Part shown: positions 17,380-27,209 of the stretch, piece by piece
Layout of the letters: each line of letters opens with the position of its first letter
Position numbering within the stretch: the stretch's first letter is position 1
Source: Vibrio sp. SCSIO 43136
GTDB taxonomy: Bacteria; Pseudomonadota; Gammaproteobacteria; Enterobacterales; Vibrionaceae
Length of the DNA: 64,000 bases
Reading direction: 5' to 3'
Assembly (NCBI RefSeq): GCF_023716565.1
Contig: NZ_CP071848.1
Span: 1,054,001 to 1,118,000 of the forward strand
The notes under the pieces: generated by a model
What the model was told of the DNA's origin: nothing
The model's database searches: none
What the model saw: only the letters and a program-made list of their open reading frames with translations
Translations under genes and position numbers: made by a program

Positions 17380-19371
17380 TTATAGTTTAAAACGGTGAAC
17401 GATGTCGCTTTGAGTGCTTGAAAGTTGAGTGAGGTCTTCACTTACAGACGCAATCTGTTCCATCGCGCTGTAACTGCGGTTGGCGATGTGATTAATCTCT
17501 TCCAAGGTGCGTGCGATGTCAGAAGTGGTCACACGCTGCTCATCAGCTGCCTGAGTAATGTGGGTACTCATTTGGCTGATCTCTAGAATAAGGGCTTGGA
17601 TCTCTTCCATTGCACTGTTGGCTTTAGAAGCTTGAGAGACAGACTCTTCCATATCGTTCATACAGCTTTCAATCACATTGCCTGCAACCTTAGAGCTGGA
17701 TTGAAGATTACTGATCATACTTTCAATTTCAGAAGTTGATTGAGTAGTCTTCATTGCCAACACGCGAACTTCATCTGCAACCACCGCAAAGCCTCGGCCT
17801 TGCTCACCCGCACGGGCCGCTTCAATAGCAGCGTTAAGTGCTAGTAGGTTGGTTTGTTCAGCAATGTTACGGATTACATCAAGAATAGAGCCGATTTCAG
17901 CACTCATGCGTTGAAGATCACCGACTGCCGTGACTGATTCAGTCAGGCGAGTTTCAAGCTGGTTAATCGTGGTGATGTTAGCGCTCATCACTTGGCGACC
18001 AGACTCTGAGGCTGCCTCGACTTGGCGGACCATATCGGTTGAACTTTGAGCGCTTTGCGCCACTTCACTCACTGATTGCTCCATTTCGGTCATAGCCGTA
18101 GCGACATTCGCCGTTTGATTACGTTGGCTATTGAGTTGCTCTTGGGCTTCTACCGACGTTTGACGGTTTGATGTTGATACTGAGGTTAGATCTTCTGCCG
18201 CTTCATTAAGCTCTTGCAAGATTTCGTGCAGACTATCGGCCAGTGTATTGATATGTCGACCGACTTGGCTAAATTCGTTGTTTCGGCGAATTTCGATGCG
18301 TGCTGTCATGTCATTCTTGGTAAGACTCTCTAGAGCACTCATGATGCGAGTCATCGGCTCACGAACACTATGAGCAATGTGCCAACCGATACCAATAGCA
18401 ATCAAAGATACCACTATACCGATAGCGATCGCTTGAAGTTGACCTTCATCGTAAACCGCACTTGCTTCGGTTAGTGACCCTTGTAGTTGTGACTCTGCCG
18501 TTTGGTTGAAAGTATCCAGCAGTGCCATAGCCTGATCGATTTGCGTCGCTAGCGTTGCGATGTTGTTGTACAGCGCATCTTTAGCATTCAAGTATGCGTA
18601 GTGTTGATCCAGTACGCCACCTGGCTTACCGATATCTTGACTGAACTGCTCAACTGGTTCATCAAAAGCATTTTTTAAACTTGGCAACTGAGCCGCTAAG
18701 CCGCGGTAAGCGTAGTTTAAGTGGGTAACCGCTTTTTTGTTTTTTAGTACCGCTTCCTTTACAAAGGTTGCATCGCTGCTAGCAAGGGCGTCAGAAGTCA
18801 CGACTTCAGCATCTTTGAGCTTTATAAAGTAGCTTTTTGCCATCAACTTAACCGAGATCTTATTCTGATCATCAACATACTCTTTCATGCCAACGTTCAG
18901 TTCGGTTTGCAGTTTTTGGAAGCGGCGTGTTGACTGCTGAACTTGCTCTTGAGCAACAAACATCGCTTGGTAGTTGTTCATCGCTTCAACCGCTTCGGTG
19001 AAGTATTGCTCTTCAAGTGCTTTAAGCTCTTGAACACGCGGAGCGATAGATGGAGTATTCGCCGCCACTTGCTCTAAAGAGGCAAGGGTTTGTTTAAAAG
19101 CATCTTGCGCTGCAATAAAGCTCTCACGGGAGCTAGCCATGCGCTCTTGGTTTTGTGTGGTGAGGAAGTCTTTGAAAGACTTGTCAGCAGAAAGTAGACG
19201 CACACTGGTTTGGTTTGATAAAGAAACCAAAGGTAATGAGCGTTCAGAAACTGTTTCAAAGTTCGAATGGATTTTATCCATGCCTCCTAGCATGATGACG
19301 ATTGTCGCGACAAACAACACTACGATGAGTGTGAATCCGGCATACATCCGTCGGATCACTGATCCTTGCAT
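17380..19371 (-). CDS. Methyl-accepting chemotaxis protein with large sensor domain
   Basis: 663 residues from the ATG at 19371, chosen because GGAGAG lies 8 nt upstream; the frame is open 30 codons further but without a good start. TM1 is about 10-29, TM2 about 311-333, then HAMP and a full signalling domain (tip about 498-540). The periplasmic part of about 280 residues is all-helical in character. Its size fits helical bimodular (HBM) sensors, which bind organic acids in known cases; this is a size-based guess. No CheR-binding tail is seen (ends HRFKL). Confidence 0.92.
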   Translation of the reverse strand: MQGSVIRRMYAGFTLIVVLFVATIVIMLGGMDKIHSNFETVSERSLPLVSLSNQTSVRLLSADKSFKDFLTTQNQERMASSRESFIAAQDAFKQTLASLEQVAANTPSIAPRVQELKALEEQYFTEAVEAMNNYQAMFVAQEQVQQSTRRFQKLQTELNVGMKEYVDDQNKISVKLMAKSYFIKLKDAEVVTSDALASSDATFVKEAVLKNKKAVTHLNYAYRGLAAQLPSLKNAFDEPVEQFSQDIGKPGGVLDQHYAYLNAKDALYNNIATLATQIDQAMALLDTFNQTAESQLQGSLTEASAVYDEGQLQAIAIGIVVSLIAIGIGWHIAHSVREPMTRIMSALESLTKNDMTARIEIRRNNEFSQVGRHINTLADSLHEILQELNEAAEDLTSVSTSNRQTSVEAQEQLNSQRNQTANVATAMTEMEQSVSEVAQSAQSSTDMVRQVEAASESGRQVMSANITTINQLETRLTESVTAVGDLQRMSAEIGSILDVIRNIAEQTNLLALNAAIEAARAGEQGRGFAVVADEVRVLAMKTTQSTSEIESMISNLQSSSKVAGNVIESCMNDMEESVSQASKANSAMEEIQALILEISQMSTHITQAADEQRVTTSDIARTLEEINHIANRSYSAMEQIASVSEDLTQLSSTQSDIVHRFKL

Positions 19372-19673
19372 TTGTATCTCTCCGTTACTTCGTAAATAAA
19401 AAAGGCGAAAGACAAAAGGGTCTTTCAAAAACAAGTAATTCATAATAAGCCTTACAGACAAGGATTACTTTGATGCCTATAGCAGAAATGTTACCTAGCT
19501 CGACAGTTAACATTTTTATCAAATTGTGGAACTTTTCCATTTGAACGCTGTTTTATATTGAGCTTTGCATGGGCTTCACGCATACTAAGCGTCAAATTAC
19601 ATAAGGATTTAACAGTTCAATGGTAAGGTGATGAACCATAACCTAAGATATTGTTTAAACAAGGGGAAATGAC

Positions 19674-20024
19674 ATGGCTGAAGAAACTATTTTTACTAAG
19701 ATTATCAATAAAGAAATTCCAGCAGATATCGTGTTTCAAGATGAGCTAGTCACGGCATTTCGTGACATCAATCCACGAGCTCCTAAACATATCCTGATTA
19801 TTCCTAATAAGTTGATCCCAACAGTGAACGACATTGAAGCTGACGATGAAGCTATGATGGGGCGCATGTTCACTGTGGCGCGTAAGCTTGCTAAAGAAGA
19901 AGGCATCGCTGAAGACGGTTATCGTTTGATCGTTAACTGTAACGCTCACGGTGGCCAAGAGGTTTATCATATTCACATGCATTTGGTTGGTGGTCAGCCA
20001 CTGGGCCCAATGCTAGTTAGCTAG
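19674..20024 (+). CDS. hinT: HIT-family purine nucleoside phosphoramidase
   Basis: 116 residues with the histidine triad H99-I-H101-M-H103 and the upstream [16 protein letters not shown] signature. HinT hydrolyses AMP-lysine and other adenosine phosphoramidates in the cytoplasm. The good ribosome site AAGGGGAAATGAC supports the ATG. It heads the same gene order as E. coli hinT-ycfL-lpoB-thiK-ycfP-ndh, with an extra lipoprotein gene inserted after hinT and nagZ missing. Confidence 0.95.
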   Translation: MAEETIFTKIINKEIPADIVFQDELVTAFRDINPRAPKHILIIPNKLIPTVNDIEADDEAMMGRMFTVARKLAKEEGIAEDGYRLIVNCNAHGGQEVYHIHMHLVGGQPLGPMLVS

Positions 20025-20060
20025 TCTATTTTTTGTTCTGACACTCTGTCCGAGGAAAGT

Positions 20061-21464
20061 TTGAAACTCTGTTTACGTAAATGTGCTGTCGCTGCGCTGT
20101 CTGCCACGCTAACCGCTTGTGCGGGCATGAGTGCAGGCAATCTGTTTAGTGATTACAGCACTCAAAATAGCTATACCTATGCCGCTGTATTGGAAGGTGA
20201 CTACCAGACCGCCCAAGATTACGCTGCTGATGCTGAAATAGCCGGCAATATCTTGGATAACCTAGAGCGTGGTCGTATCGCCTTTTTGAACGAAGATTAT
20301 GCTCAGAGCATGGCCTCTTTTAAATTGAGCGATCAAGCGGTGCGTGTTCAAGCGGACCAAGCAACGATCTCCATCAGTGAGACGGCAACGTCAGTGGGCG
20401 CTTTAGCCGCAAACGACAACTTGACCAGTTTTGAACCTGCCGATTATGAACTGGGCTTTATGCATCTGTACCTAGGGCTTAATTACCTACGTAAAAATGA
20501 TCTCGAAGGGGCACTGGTCGAGATGCGACGGGCGAACCAAGTTCAAGAAGCTGCACGTAAACGTCGTCAGTCAGAACTGGAAGCCGCGGAAGCCTCTGCG
20601 GCGAAAGAAGGGGTTGACCCTGATCTCGGTGCGATCATGGCTAATTACCCAGCAGCGGGCAAAAAACTTTCAGCGGTACAAAACGGTTACCTGCTATACC
20701 TTTCCGCCTTGCTGTACGAAACCTCTAAAGATCTCAATAGTGCCTATGTTGATTACCGCCGTGCGCTTGCTGTAATGCCTGAAAATGCTCAGATCATTCA
20801 AGGTACCATGCGAGTAGCTAAGAAAATGGCTAATCGTCAAGACTTGGTCAAATTGGAGAAGCGTTACGGTAAGTACCAGGCTCAGAACAAGCAAAAAGGG
20901 CAATTGATCATTATCGATGAACGCAGCGTGGTTGCTGCGCAAGATAGTTGGCAATACTCTTTCCCACTTTATGACCGCGATGCCAAGCAAACGTATTACT
21001 ACAACTTGTCTTTACCTTTCTACCCGTCAAATCAAAGCTATGATTTAAATGAGTTGTTAGTAGATGGCAAGACACTGCCTTCTGACCAGTTGGTTGACGT
21101 GAACCTGATGGCGGAAAATGATCTGGTAGAGAAGCTTCCGGGCATGATTTTGCGTCAAGCGATCCGAGTGGTTGCGAAAGAGCAAATTCGCCGCGAAGCT
21201 GCGAAGTCTGGTGAAAGCGATTTAGGTAATGTATTGGTGAACGTATGGAATATCCTTACTGAACAGGCGGACACCCGCAGCTGGCAATCTTTACCGCAAA
21301 AAGTTTATAGCAGCAGTGATTACGTTGATGCAGGTACACACAGTGTGAGCGTTAATCATCAGGCATACGAATTTGATGTACCAGCGGGTCAAACCACGCT
21401 GGTTTGGATTTCTCGACAAGGCCAGGGCTATTCAATCTGGCACAAGCAATTAGGGGCTATCTAA
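20061..21464 (+). CDS. TPR-like lipoprotein (COG3014 family)
   Basis: 467 residues starting at TTG, chosen because GAGGAAAG lies just upstream and the signal peptide begins there. The lipobox LTAC gives a lipidated C20. Helical repeat segments (about 60-260) look like tetratricopeptide repeats, for example LEGALVEMRRANQVQEAARK. The C-terminus has a short beta-rich domain. The function is unknown. It lies between hinT and ycfL, and its stop overlaps the ycfL ATG (TAATG), so it is cotranscribed with two further lipoproteins. A role in the envelope with LpoB is plausible from context. Confidence 0.85.
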   Translation: MKLCLRKCAVAALSATLTACAGMSAGNLFSDYSTQNSYTYAAVLEGDYQTAQDYAADAEIAGNILDNLERGRIAFLNEDYAQSMASFKLSDQAVRVQADQATISISETATSVGALAANDNLTSFEPADYELGFMHLYLGLNYLRKNDLEGALVEMRRANQVQEAARKRRQSELEAAEASAAKEGVDPDLGAIMANYPAAGKKLSAVQNGYLLYLSALLYETSKDLNSAYVDYRRALAVMPENAQIIQGTMRVAKKMANRQDLVKLEKRYGKYQAQNKQKGQLIIIDERSVVAAQDSWQYSFPLYDRDAKQTYYYNLSLPFYPSNQSYDLNELLVDGKTLPSDQLVDVNLMAENDLVEKLPGMILRQAIRVVAKEQIRREAAKSGESDLGNVLVNVWNILTEQADTRSWQSLPQKVYSSSDYVDAGTHSVSVNHQAYEFDVPAGQTTLVWISRQGQGYSIWHKQLGAI

Positions 21465-21847
21465 TGAAGAAAATTTGGCTTGCAGTGATGGCTGCAGTAA
21501 TTTTGGCAGGTTGTGCATCAGCACCTTCAACATTAAGTGTTGATGGCGCATCTCAACGTGTTCTATTCAACGACAATGGCTTGAGCAGCAAAATCGATAT
21601 TGAACAAATCGATTCTGAAGAGGTCAATGACCATGTACGTGGTGGCCTATTGCTAACAAGTAAGATTTCTAATGACCAAACGATTGAATACCGTTTTTAC
21701 TGGTACAACGACAATGGTTTAGAGGTATCTAAACCTGCACCATGGAAACGTAAAATCATTCGTGGTTACGAAACGACTTCTATCTCTGAAGTATCTGTGA
21801 ATCCTAATGGTACACAGTACCGTGTACAAATTCGTGAAGCAGATTAA
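21464..21847 (+). CDS. ycfL: YcfL family lipoprotein (DUF1425)
   Basis: 127 residues from the ATG at 21464, which overlaps the previous stop codon. The frame extends 20 codons upstream, but those lie inside the preceding gene. Lipobox LAGC at 14-17. The rest is a small beta-rich domain with TIEYRFYWYNDNGLEV, typical of DUF1425. The function is unknown. It lies 13 nt upstream of lpoB, as in E. coli. Confidence 0.88.
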   Translation: MKKIWLAVMAAVILAGCASAPSTLSVDGASQRVLFNDNGLSSKIDIEQIDSEEVNDHVRGGLLLTSKISNDQTIEYRFYWYNDNGLEVSKPAPWKRKIIRGYETTSISEVSVNPNGTQYRVQIREAD

Positions 21848-21860
21848 TTAAGGAAACGTT

Positions 21861-22451
21861 ATGAAAAAAAGTGTTATTGCCCTGATGGGTCTTGCGGTGG
21901 TTCTAGGCGGTTGTTCTAACCAAGTATCTTACGGTGATGCGCAAGCGGTAGAAACAACAACTATCGATTTTGGTTCAACTGATCTACAAACCATTGCTGG
22001 TCAAATGGTAGATAGCATGATGGTGTCAGGTTCGGTAGCGGCTATAACGCGTGACAGTCGTCCAATCGTATTTGTCGAAAGCATCAAAAACAAGACCAGT
22101 GAGCACATCGATACTGAGTCAATTACAGATACTGTAAGTACTAAGATGCTGAACTCTGGCAAGTTCCGTTTTGTTGATATGGACCGTGTAGAAGCGGTAC
22201 GTGATCAATTGAACTTCCAAAACAATGATGAGCTAGTGAACCAAAGCAGCGCAATTCAATTTGGTAAGATGGTTGGTGCGCAATACATGCTATACGGCAA
22301 CCTAGCGAGCATCGTTAAGAGCGACGGTAGCGATCAAGACGTTTACTACAAAATGACCATGCGTCTAATGGATCTTGAAACTGGCCTTATCGAATGGGCT
22401 GATGAGACCGAAATTCGCAAGCAAAAATCTAAGAGCTTCTTAGGTCTGTAA
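21861..22451 (+). CDS. lpoB: LpoB-family penicillin-binding protein activator
   Basis: 196 residues. Signal peptide with lipobox LGGC (C18), then the TolB-N-like fold of LpoB (RPIVFVESIKNKTSEHIDT, GAQYMLYGNLASI). In enterobacteria LpoB is an outer-membrane lipoprotein that reaches through the periplasm to stimulate PBP1B. Its family is recognisable here, but whether it activates a Vibrio PBP1B is inferred. The long disordered linker of the E. coli protein is shorter here. It is part of the hinT lipoprotein operon and is followed 32 nt later by thiK. Confidence 0.85.
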   Translation: MKKSVIALMGLAVVLGGCSNQVSYGDAQAVETTTIDFGSTDLQTIAGQMVDSMMVSGSVAAITRDSRPIVFVESIKNKTSEHIDTESITDTVSTKMLNSGKFRFVDMDRVEAVRDQLNFQNNDELVNQSSAIQFGKMVGAQYMLYGNLASIVKSDGSDQDVYYKMTMRLMDLETGLIEWADETEIRKQKSKSFLGL

Positions 22452-22483
22452 GATCTGAAGCAATAACCGCCAAGGAGCAGTGA

Positions 22484-23347
22484 ATGGCGAAAATGGGTTG
22501 GAATGAAGCCAAAACTTTGGATGAGACTCTGGTTGAGCTCGATAGTTATTTTCTTCATCCTCCTGTTGCCGTCCGGCTTCTTGCTGGTGGATTGAGTAAT
22601 CGTTGTTGGAAGCTGACCGACAACAAAGGTCGTCACTATGTGTGGCGACCTGTGACTTCTACCTCAGTGGCATTTGGTGTTGACCGTGCCCATGAGTATA
22701 CCCTTCTGCAAGCGCTATCGCGCTACGAACACATTCCTAATGCGGTTGCGCATTTCAAATCTGGGCTTTTGGTTGAATGGATTGAAGGCAGTACGCCTGA
22801 ATCAATTCACCCTTTGTCTCTCATGACACTGCTCGCTAGCGTGCATCGAGTCAAAATCGACAATAAGCCGATCCAGAAGTTTAACTTTACCGAGCGCGTC
22901 GATTTTTATTGGCTGAAGTTAGATAAGAGTGGGTTAGATGATTTAGTGCTTAAACTGTACCAGCGGCTCCGACTGCCGCCTGCTGATGCCGAACCGGTGA
23001 AAACCCTGTGCCATTTTGATATTGGCTGTCATAACTTAATTAAAAACCGAGTGGGTTATGCGCTTATTGACTGGGAATACGCCGCAATTGCTGACCCTAG
23101 AGCCGATATAGCGATCAGTTGTGATATGGCGAACCTAGATGTCAAACAGCAGGTGAAGCTCTATTGCGATATTCGAGGTATTGAAGCCGTTGAACGTTGG
23201 CAAGAGATCACCGAGCAGTGGCTGCCTAGAGTCCAGATGATGGCGATGCTGTGGTATTACTTAGGCTACCAGCTATGGGAGGAGTCAAGCTACCTTGAGG
23301 AAGCCCAACGAATTTGCCGAGCCTTAGGAAAAGCCCTCGACAGGTGA
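22484..23347 (+). CDS. thiK: Thiamine kinase-like / APH-fold phosphotransferase
   Basis: 287 residues of the aminoglycoside/choline kinase fold. The catalytic loop is H177-F-D179-I-G-C-H-N184 and the metal-binding motif D196-W-E. The position after lpoB and before ycfP matches E. coli ycfN (thiK), which phosphorylates thiamine for salvage. Sequence similarity inside this superfamily is broad, so choline or another amino alcohol is an alternative substrate. The ribosome site AAGGAG supports the ATG at 22484. Confidence 0.75.
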   Translation: MAKMGWNEAKTLDETLVELDSYFLHPPVAVRLLAGGLSNRCWKLTDNKGRHYVWRPVTSTSVAFGVDRAHEYTLLQALSRYEHIPNAVAHFKSGLLVEWIEGSTPESIHPLSLMTLLASVHRVKIDNKPIQKFNFTERVDFYWLKLDKSGLDDLVLKLYQRLRLPPADAEPVKTLCHFDIGCHNLIKNRVGYALIDWEYAAIADPRADIAISCDMANLDVKQQVKLYCDIRGIEAVERWQEITEQWLPRVQMMAMLWYYLGYQLWEESSYLEEAQRICRALGKALDR

Positions 23348-23402
23348 ACACGCCCTAGCATATAAAGCTGTATGCAGATTAACCGCCTTATTGAATATTG
23401 CT

Positions 23403-23428
23403 AAAAAGTGCAATTTGGATCACTTTTT
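23403..23428 (+). repeat. AT-rich inverted repeat after thiK
   Basis: Arms AAAAAGTG / CACTTTTT around a 10-nt loop, 56 nt after the thiK stop and 92 nt before ycfP. It could be a weak terminator or an operator. Confidence 0.4.
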
Positions 23429-23519
23429 GAGCCTAGGGAATGTTGGTTCGAGCCTTTTATTATCATACAAGCGTGGTAGATTGAAATCATAACGAACCCC
23501 AAGGAAACGGGAGACTCCC

Positions 23520-24059
23520 ATGATTATTTACTTGCACGGCTTTGACTCAACAAGCCCTGGTAACCATGAAAAGATACTGCAGCTACAATTCATCGATGAT
23601 GATGTACGCTTTATTAACTACAGTACTTTGCATCCTAAGCATGACATGCAACACCTGTTGAAAGAGGTGCATAAAGTTATTGAGCAGTCAGATGATGAGC
23701 ACCCGATCATCTGTGGTGTTGGCCTTGGCGGATTTTGGTCAGAGCGTATTGGTTTCTTGTGCGGCATTAAGCAAGTTATTTTTAACCCGAACCTACACCC
23801 TGAAAACAACATGGAAGGCCGAATCGACCGACCAGAAGAATATCTTGATATTGCGACTAAGTGTGTTGATAAATTCCGTGAGAAGAACAAGAACAATTGC
23901 CTAGTCATTATGTCTAAACACAATGCGGTGCATAACAATCTTGAAAATGCTAAAGAGCTCGAACCTTTCTACGACATAATTTGGGATGAGAAAGAGCCTC
24001 ATAAATTCAAGAAGATTTCTCAGCACCTTCAAGCGATCAAAGCCTTCAAAGAGGCATAA
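23520..24059 (+). CDS. ycfP: YcfP family alpha/beta-hydrolase-fold protein (UPF0227)
   Basis: 179 residues, nearly the length of E. coli YcfP, beginning [10 protein letters not shown] and containing the conserved [13 protein letters not shown] and [20 protein letters not shown] blocks. The nucleophile elbow is G66-V-G68-L-G70-G: glycine stands where hydrolases have serine. This is normal for YcfP but means ordinary esterase activity is not expected. The molecular role is unknown. The ribosome site GGGAG lies before the ATG. Confidence 0.9.
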   Translation: MIIYLHGFDSTSPGNHEKILQLQFIDDDVRFINYSTLHPKHDMQHLLKEVHKVIEQSDDEHPIICGVGLGGFWSERIGFLCGIKQVIFNPNLHPENNMEGRIDRPEEYLDIATKCVDKFREKNKNNCLVIMSKHNAVHNNLENAKELEPFYDIIWDEKEPHKFKKISQHLQAIKAFKEA

Positions 24060-24069
24060 ACCCTGTTTT

Positions 24070-24095
24070 AATCAAGCGCCGCAAGGCGCTTGATT
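24070..24095 (+). terminator. Strong hairpin after ycfP
   Basis: A perfect 11-bp stem (AATCAAGCGCC / GGCGCTTGATT) closed by a GCAA tetraloop, 10 nt after the stop codon. The T-run after it is interrupted (GTTATTTG). Confidence 0.75.
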
Positions 24096-24208
24096 GTTAT
24101 TTGAACGATGATTTTGTGATTTCAAACTGTCTTGTAACAGCTCAGTAACCTTTCCGAACACTCCCTAAACACTCAGTTTCGAACCGCTAAAAAACCCGAA
24201 AACAATCG

Positions 24209-24236
24209 TTGCCATAAAAAAAAGGGTCTTTATAAT
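24209..24236 (+). promoter_or_regulatory. Probable sigma-70 promoter of ndh
   Basis: -35 TTGCCA (24209-24214), a 16-bp spacer and a perfect -10 TATAAT (24231-24236). Transcription would start near 24243, giving a leader of about 190 nt. Confidence 0.7.
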
Positions 24237-24255
24237 GCCTCTATACTAAGTTTTT

Positions 24256-24269
24256 TTGATAAATGTCAA
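24256..24269 (+). promoter_or_regulatory. FNR box in the ndh leader
   Basis: TTGATAAATGTCAA matches the FNR consensus TTGAT-N4-ATCAA at 9 of 10 positions. It is centred about 20 nt after the predicted transcription start, so bound FNR would block transcription. In E. coli ndh is repressed by FNR without oxygen, which supports the reading. Confidence 0.72.
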
Positions 24270-24434
24270 AGAAAGTTGAAAGTAGAGCAAGCTCCTTACT
24301 TTCTTGGCACAAAAAACTACTCGGGCAATAACGAACTAAAAACAAAAATGCCTGAAGAGAGTCAGCAGAATCATAATTGCTTGGATGACTAAGCCGAGCA
24401 TAAAAAATTTGTAACTTTGAGAAGGAGTGTCTCT

Positions 24435-25724
24435 GTGACGCGTATTATTGTCGTAGGTGGTGGTGCTGGTGGTCTAGAGCTAGCAACTAAATTAGGTCGT
24501 ACACTGGGCCGAAAAAACAAAGCTAACATCACTTTGGTCGACCGCAAGGCAAGCCATTTGTGGAAACCTTTGCTACACGAAGTAGCAACAGGCTCATTAG
24601 ATGAAGGTGTCGACGCACTGAGCTATCGTGCACACGCAAAAAATCATGGCTTTGATTTCCAGATGGGCAGCTTGGTGGATATCGACCGTGAACGCAAAAC
24701 GATTCAGCTGGGTGAGCTTCGTGATGAGCACGATGAACTGTTGATGCCTCAACGTGAGCTGGAATACGATATTCTGGTGATGGCAATTGGCTCAACTTCC
24801 AATGACTTTAACACCCCAGGTGTTCGTGATAACTGTATCTTCCTAGATAGCCCGGAGCAGGCGCACCGTTTCCGTACCGAAATGAACAACCAGTTCTTAA
24901 AGCTGCATGCTAAGAATGGTCAAGGTACTGTTGATATCGCTATTGTTGGTGCAGGTGCAACGGGTGTTGAACTTTCCGCTGAGTTGCATAACGCTATCAA
25001 AGAGCTGCAAACCTATGGTTTTGGTGACCTAGACTCATCTAAGCTGAATGTAAACTTGGTCGAGGCGGGTGAACGAATTCTTCCTGCGTTACCAGTACGC
25101 ATCTCATCGGCGGCGCACAGTGAGCTCACTAAACTGGGTGTGAATGTACGCACCGCAACCATGGTGACCAAAGCGGAATCTGATGGTTTGACCACCAAAG
25201 ATGGCGAGAAGATCCCAGCACAAATCATGGTCTGGGCTGCGGGTATCAAGGCTCCAGATTTCATTAAGGACATTGCAGGTCTTGAGACTAACCGCATTAA
25301 CCAGTTGGTGGTTAAAGATACCCTTCAAACGACTCGTGATGACGATATCTTTGTTATTGGTGATTTGGCGCAATGTACGCAAGCGGATGGCAGCTTCGTG
25401 CCACCACGAGCTCAGGCTGCGCATCAGATGTCGACGCAAGCGTTCAAAAACATCATGGCGAAACTTAACGGCCGTGAGCTAAAACCTTACGTATACAACG
25501 ACCACGGTTCATTGGTATCGCTTAGCCGCTTCTCAACCGTCGGTAGCTTGATGGGCAACCTGACCAAGGGTTCGATGATGGTTGAAGGTCGCATTGCACG
25601 TGTGGTTTACATCTCTTTGTACCGCATGCACCAAATGGCGCTGCATGGCATGCTGAAAACTGGCTTGATGATGCTAGTAGGCCGTATCAACCGAGTATTG
25701 AGACCAAACCTTAAGCTTCATTAA
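24435..25724 (+). CDS. ndh: Type II NADH:quinone oxidoreductase
   Basis: 429 residues. The GTG at 24435 is chosen: GAAGGAG lies 7 nt upstream and the protein then begins directly with the FAD-binding [13 protein letters not shown]. An in-frame TTG 18 nt earlier would include the ribosome site. A second dinucleotide motif, [16 protein letters not shown], binds NADH. The C-terminal stretch ([19 protein letters not shown]) is an amphipathic membrane anchor. The enzyme passes electrons from NADH to quinone without pumping ions. The leader has an FNR box. Confidence 0.94.
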   Translation: MTRIIVVGGGAGGLELATKLGRTLGRKNKANITLVDRKASHLWKPLLHEVATGSLDEGVDALSYRAHAKNHGFDFQMGSLVDIDRERKTIQLGELRDEHDELLMPQRELEYDILVMAIGSTSNDFNTPGVRDNCIFLDSPEQAHRFRTEMNNQFLKLHAKNGQGTVDIAIVGAGATGVELSAELHNAIKELQTYGFGDLDSSKLNVNLVEAGERILPALPVRISSAAHSELTKLGVNVRTATMVTKAESDGLTTKDGEKIPAQIMVWAAGIKAPDFIKDIAGLETNRINQLVVKDTLQTTRDDDIFVIGDLAQCTQADGSFVPPRAQAAHQMSTQAFKNIMAKLNGRELKPYVYNDHGSLVSLSRFSTVGSLMGNLTKGSMMVEGRIARVVYISLYRMHQMALHGMLKTGLMMLVGRINRVLRPNLKLH

Positions 25725-25749
25725 TAGGCATGTAGAAATAGAATTTGAA

Positions 25750-25776
25750 AATGGGCTTGTTAATAGCCCATTTTTT
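25750..25776 (+). terminator. Terminator of ndh
   Basis: Stem AATGGGCT / AGCCCATT with a T-run. It overlaps the last codon of the convergent acetyltransferase gene and may serve both strands. Confidence 0.85.
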
Positions 25777-26329
25777 ATTCTTCTCTACTGGGGACCAAGG
25801 AGTAAACCAGCCCATCTCTGGCTTCTCCTGCATAGATAAATCGATTTCTCGCTTTGGTCTCAAAGCAAGCGCCAACACCAGAGGCAACTTTTTGGCTGAT
25901 GTGATTGCTAGGATCGCAGATGATCTCGAGTCGAGTGATCTTTAAGCTCGAAAAACTATGCTCAATTAATGCGTGAAGAGCCTCTTTTACCAACCCACGA
26001 CCTTGATATTCATCACCCACCCAATATCCGAGTGTTCCCAAGTTAAAAGTGCGAGAATATTCGGTGATTGCCACCATACCTATCAGCTCATCACTGTCTT
26101 GCAGAAATACCCCAAAGCCAAACGCCTGACCCTTTAACCAGTTGATGCGATTAGAGAGGATAAAGTCTTCAGCGTCTTCGGCAGTAAAACTAGGGTCAGC
26201 CCAATCTAACCATTGATGCAGCGATTTGGACCTTACAATGAGTTTGGATAAAGCCTCACAATCACAGGTTTCTATTAGCCTAAGTGTGAGGCGGTGAGTA
26301 TGGAGTTGAGTGGTATGTGGGCTATGCAT
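25775..26329 (-). CDS. GNAT N-acetyltransferase (RimJ/RimL-like)
   Basis: 184 residues of the GNAT fold. The RLTLRLIETCD N-terminus is typical of RimL-type enzymes. The acetyl-CoA loop reads DEYQGRGLVKEAL, matching (Q/R)xxGx(G/A). RimL-like enzymes acetylate the N-terminus of ribosomal protein L12 or other amines using acetyl-CoA. The true substrate is unknown. The start codon has a weak ribosome site. Monocistronic, convergent with ndh. Confidence 0.83.
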   Translation of the reverse strand: MHSPHTTQLHTHRLTLRLIETCDCEALSKLIVRSKSLHQWLDWADPSFTAEDAEDFILSNRINWLKGQAFGFGVFLQDSDELIGMVAITEYSRTFNLGTLGYWVGDEYQGRGLVKEALHALIEHSFSSLKITRLEIICDPSNHISQKVASGVGACFETKARNRFIYAGEARDGLVYSLVPSREE

Positions 26330-26360
26330 CTTGTATAGAGCATCTCATATAAACAAAGAA

Positions 26361-26384
26361 GAAAAGGCTCCGTTAGGAGCCTTT
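26361..26384 (-). terminator. Terminator of csiV
   Basis: Stem AAAGGCTCC / GGAGCCTTT with a 4-nt loop. On the minus strand it is followed by TTCTTC. It begins 7 nt after the stop codon at 26391. Confidence 0.8.
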
Positions 26385-26390
26385 GTCGAA

Positions 26391-27161
26391 TTACGCTTGA
26401 GGGACACGACGTACTTGAATGATCATTCCCATCAGAGGGTGATCTAAGTAGTGGGTTTCGGTACTGCGCATGCGGCGTTTTTGTTCCATGCGGTAGCTCT
26501 TGAGAAACTCTTCCACTTCCAGTGTTGGCGTAACTTCTGTGAGATTACCTACTTGTACATCTGCATCAGTTTGCTCTTCCGAGATTTCTAATGATGGCTC
26601 AGCAAAACTCACTTCGCGAACACTTGGCGCTTTAAGATCTAGGCTAAGCTCAGCAAACAGATAGTGCTGCACATAGACCTGAAGCTTGCCATCGAGCTCA
26701 TAAATCGGTGAGTGAATGGTTTGCTCTTGGATTTCATCGCTTAAGCCTTCCACGCTTTGCTCTGCGCCACGCATGTTGCCTGCTGCATCAAAACGCTCAG
26801 AGTAATCTTTGCCAGCTTGAATGTGGAATACAGGCGCTGCGAAGCGGCCTTGATCGCCTTGTCGCCAAGCGACGTGCATCATAGGTTTGAAAGCCGCATG
26901 ACGTTTAAGTGCCTGATACTCGCTGTTGAGCTCGTAAGAAGAGGTAGGCAGCATCTTGGCCCCTTTCCTTTCCATTGCTACACCATTGCGTAGGGCAATG
27001 GCTTTGCTCATATCGATCTCTGGCAGAGTGTTTGGCCAAGATTCATTGGTTTGCTCAGGGTTCACTGAGCGTTTAAAAATAATAACCTCTATATCAAACT
27101 GTCTTTGTGCAAAAGATTGGAAAGAAACCAAAAACAGTAAAATAGGGATCAACTTTTTCAT
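26391..27161 (-). CDS. csiV: CsiV-like periplasmic peptidoglycan-related protein
   Basis: 256 residues from the ATG at 27161, which has GGGAGT upstream and begins a clear signal peptide (MKKLIPILLFLVSFQSFAQ). The mature start RQFDIEVIIFKR is typical of the family. In V. cholerae CsiV binds peptidoglycan and works through LpoA to support PBP1A; it lies next to mfd there too. An acidic central stretch (about 200-225) is probably disordered. The assignment rests on remembered sequence type and context. The gene follows mfd on the same strand, 48 nt downstream. Confidence 0.8.
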   Translation of the reverse strand: MKKLIPILLFLVSFQSFAQRQFDIEVIIFKRSVNPEQTNESWPNTLPEIDMSKAIALRNGVAMERKGAKMLPTSSYELNSEYQALKRHAAFKPMMHVAWRQGDQGRFAAPVFHIQAGKDYSERFDAAGNMRGAEQSVEGLSDEIQEQTIHSPIYELDGKLQVYVQHYLFAELSLDLKAPSVREVSFAEPSLEISEEQTDADVQVGNLTEVTPTLEVEEFLKSYRMEQKRRMRSTETHYLDHPLMGMIIQVRRVPQA

Positions 27162-27209
27162 TCTTACTCCCGGTGGCGGCACGGCCGCCACTTAGTTATC
27201 TAGTTCCCG

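Noticed and set aside
22484..23347. thiK as a second enzyme of the BMC pathway
   Set aside because: It shares the APH fold but lies in the conserved hinT-lpoB-ycfP context 27 kb away.
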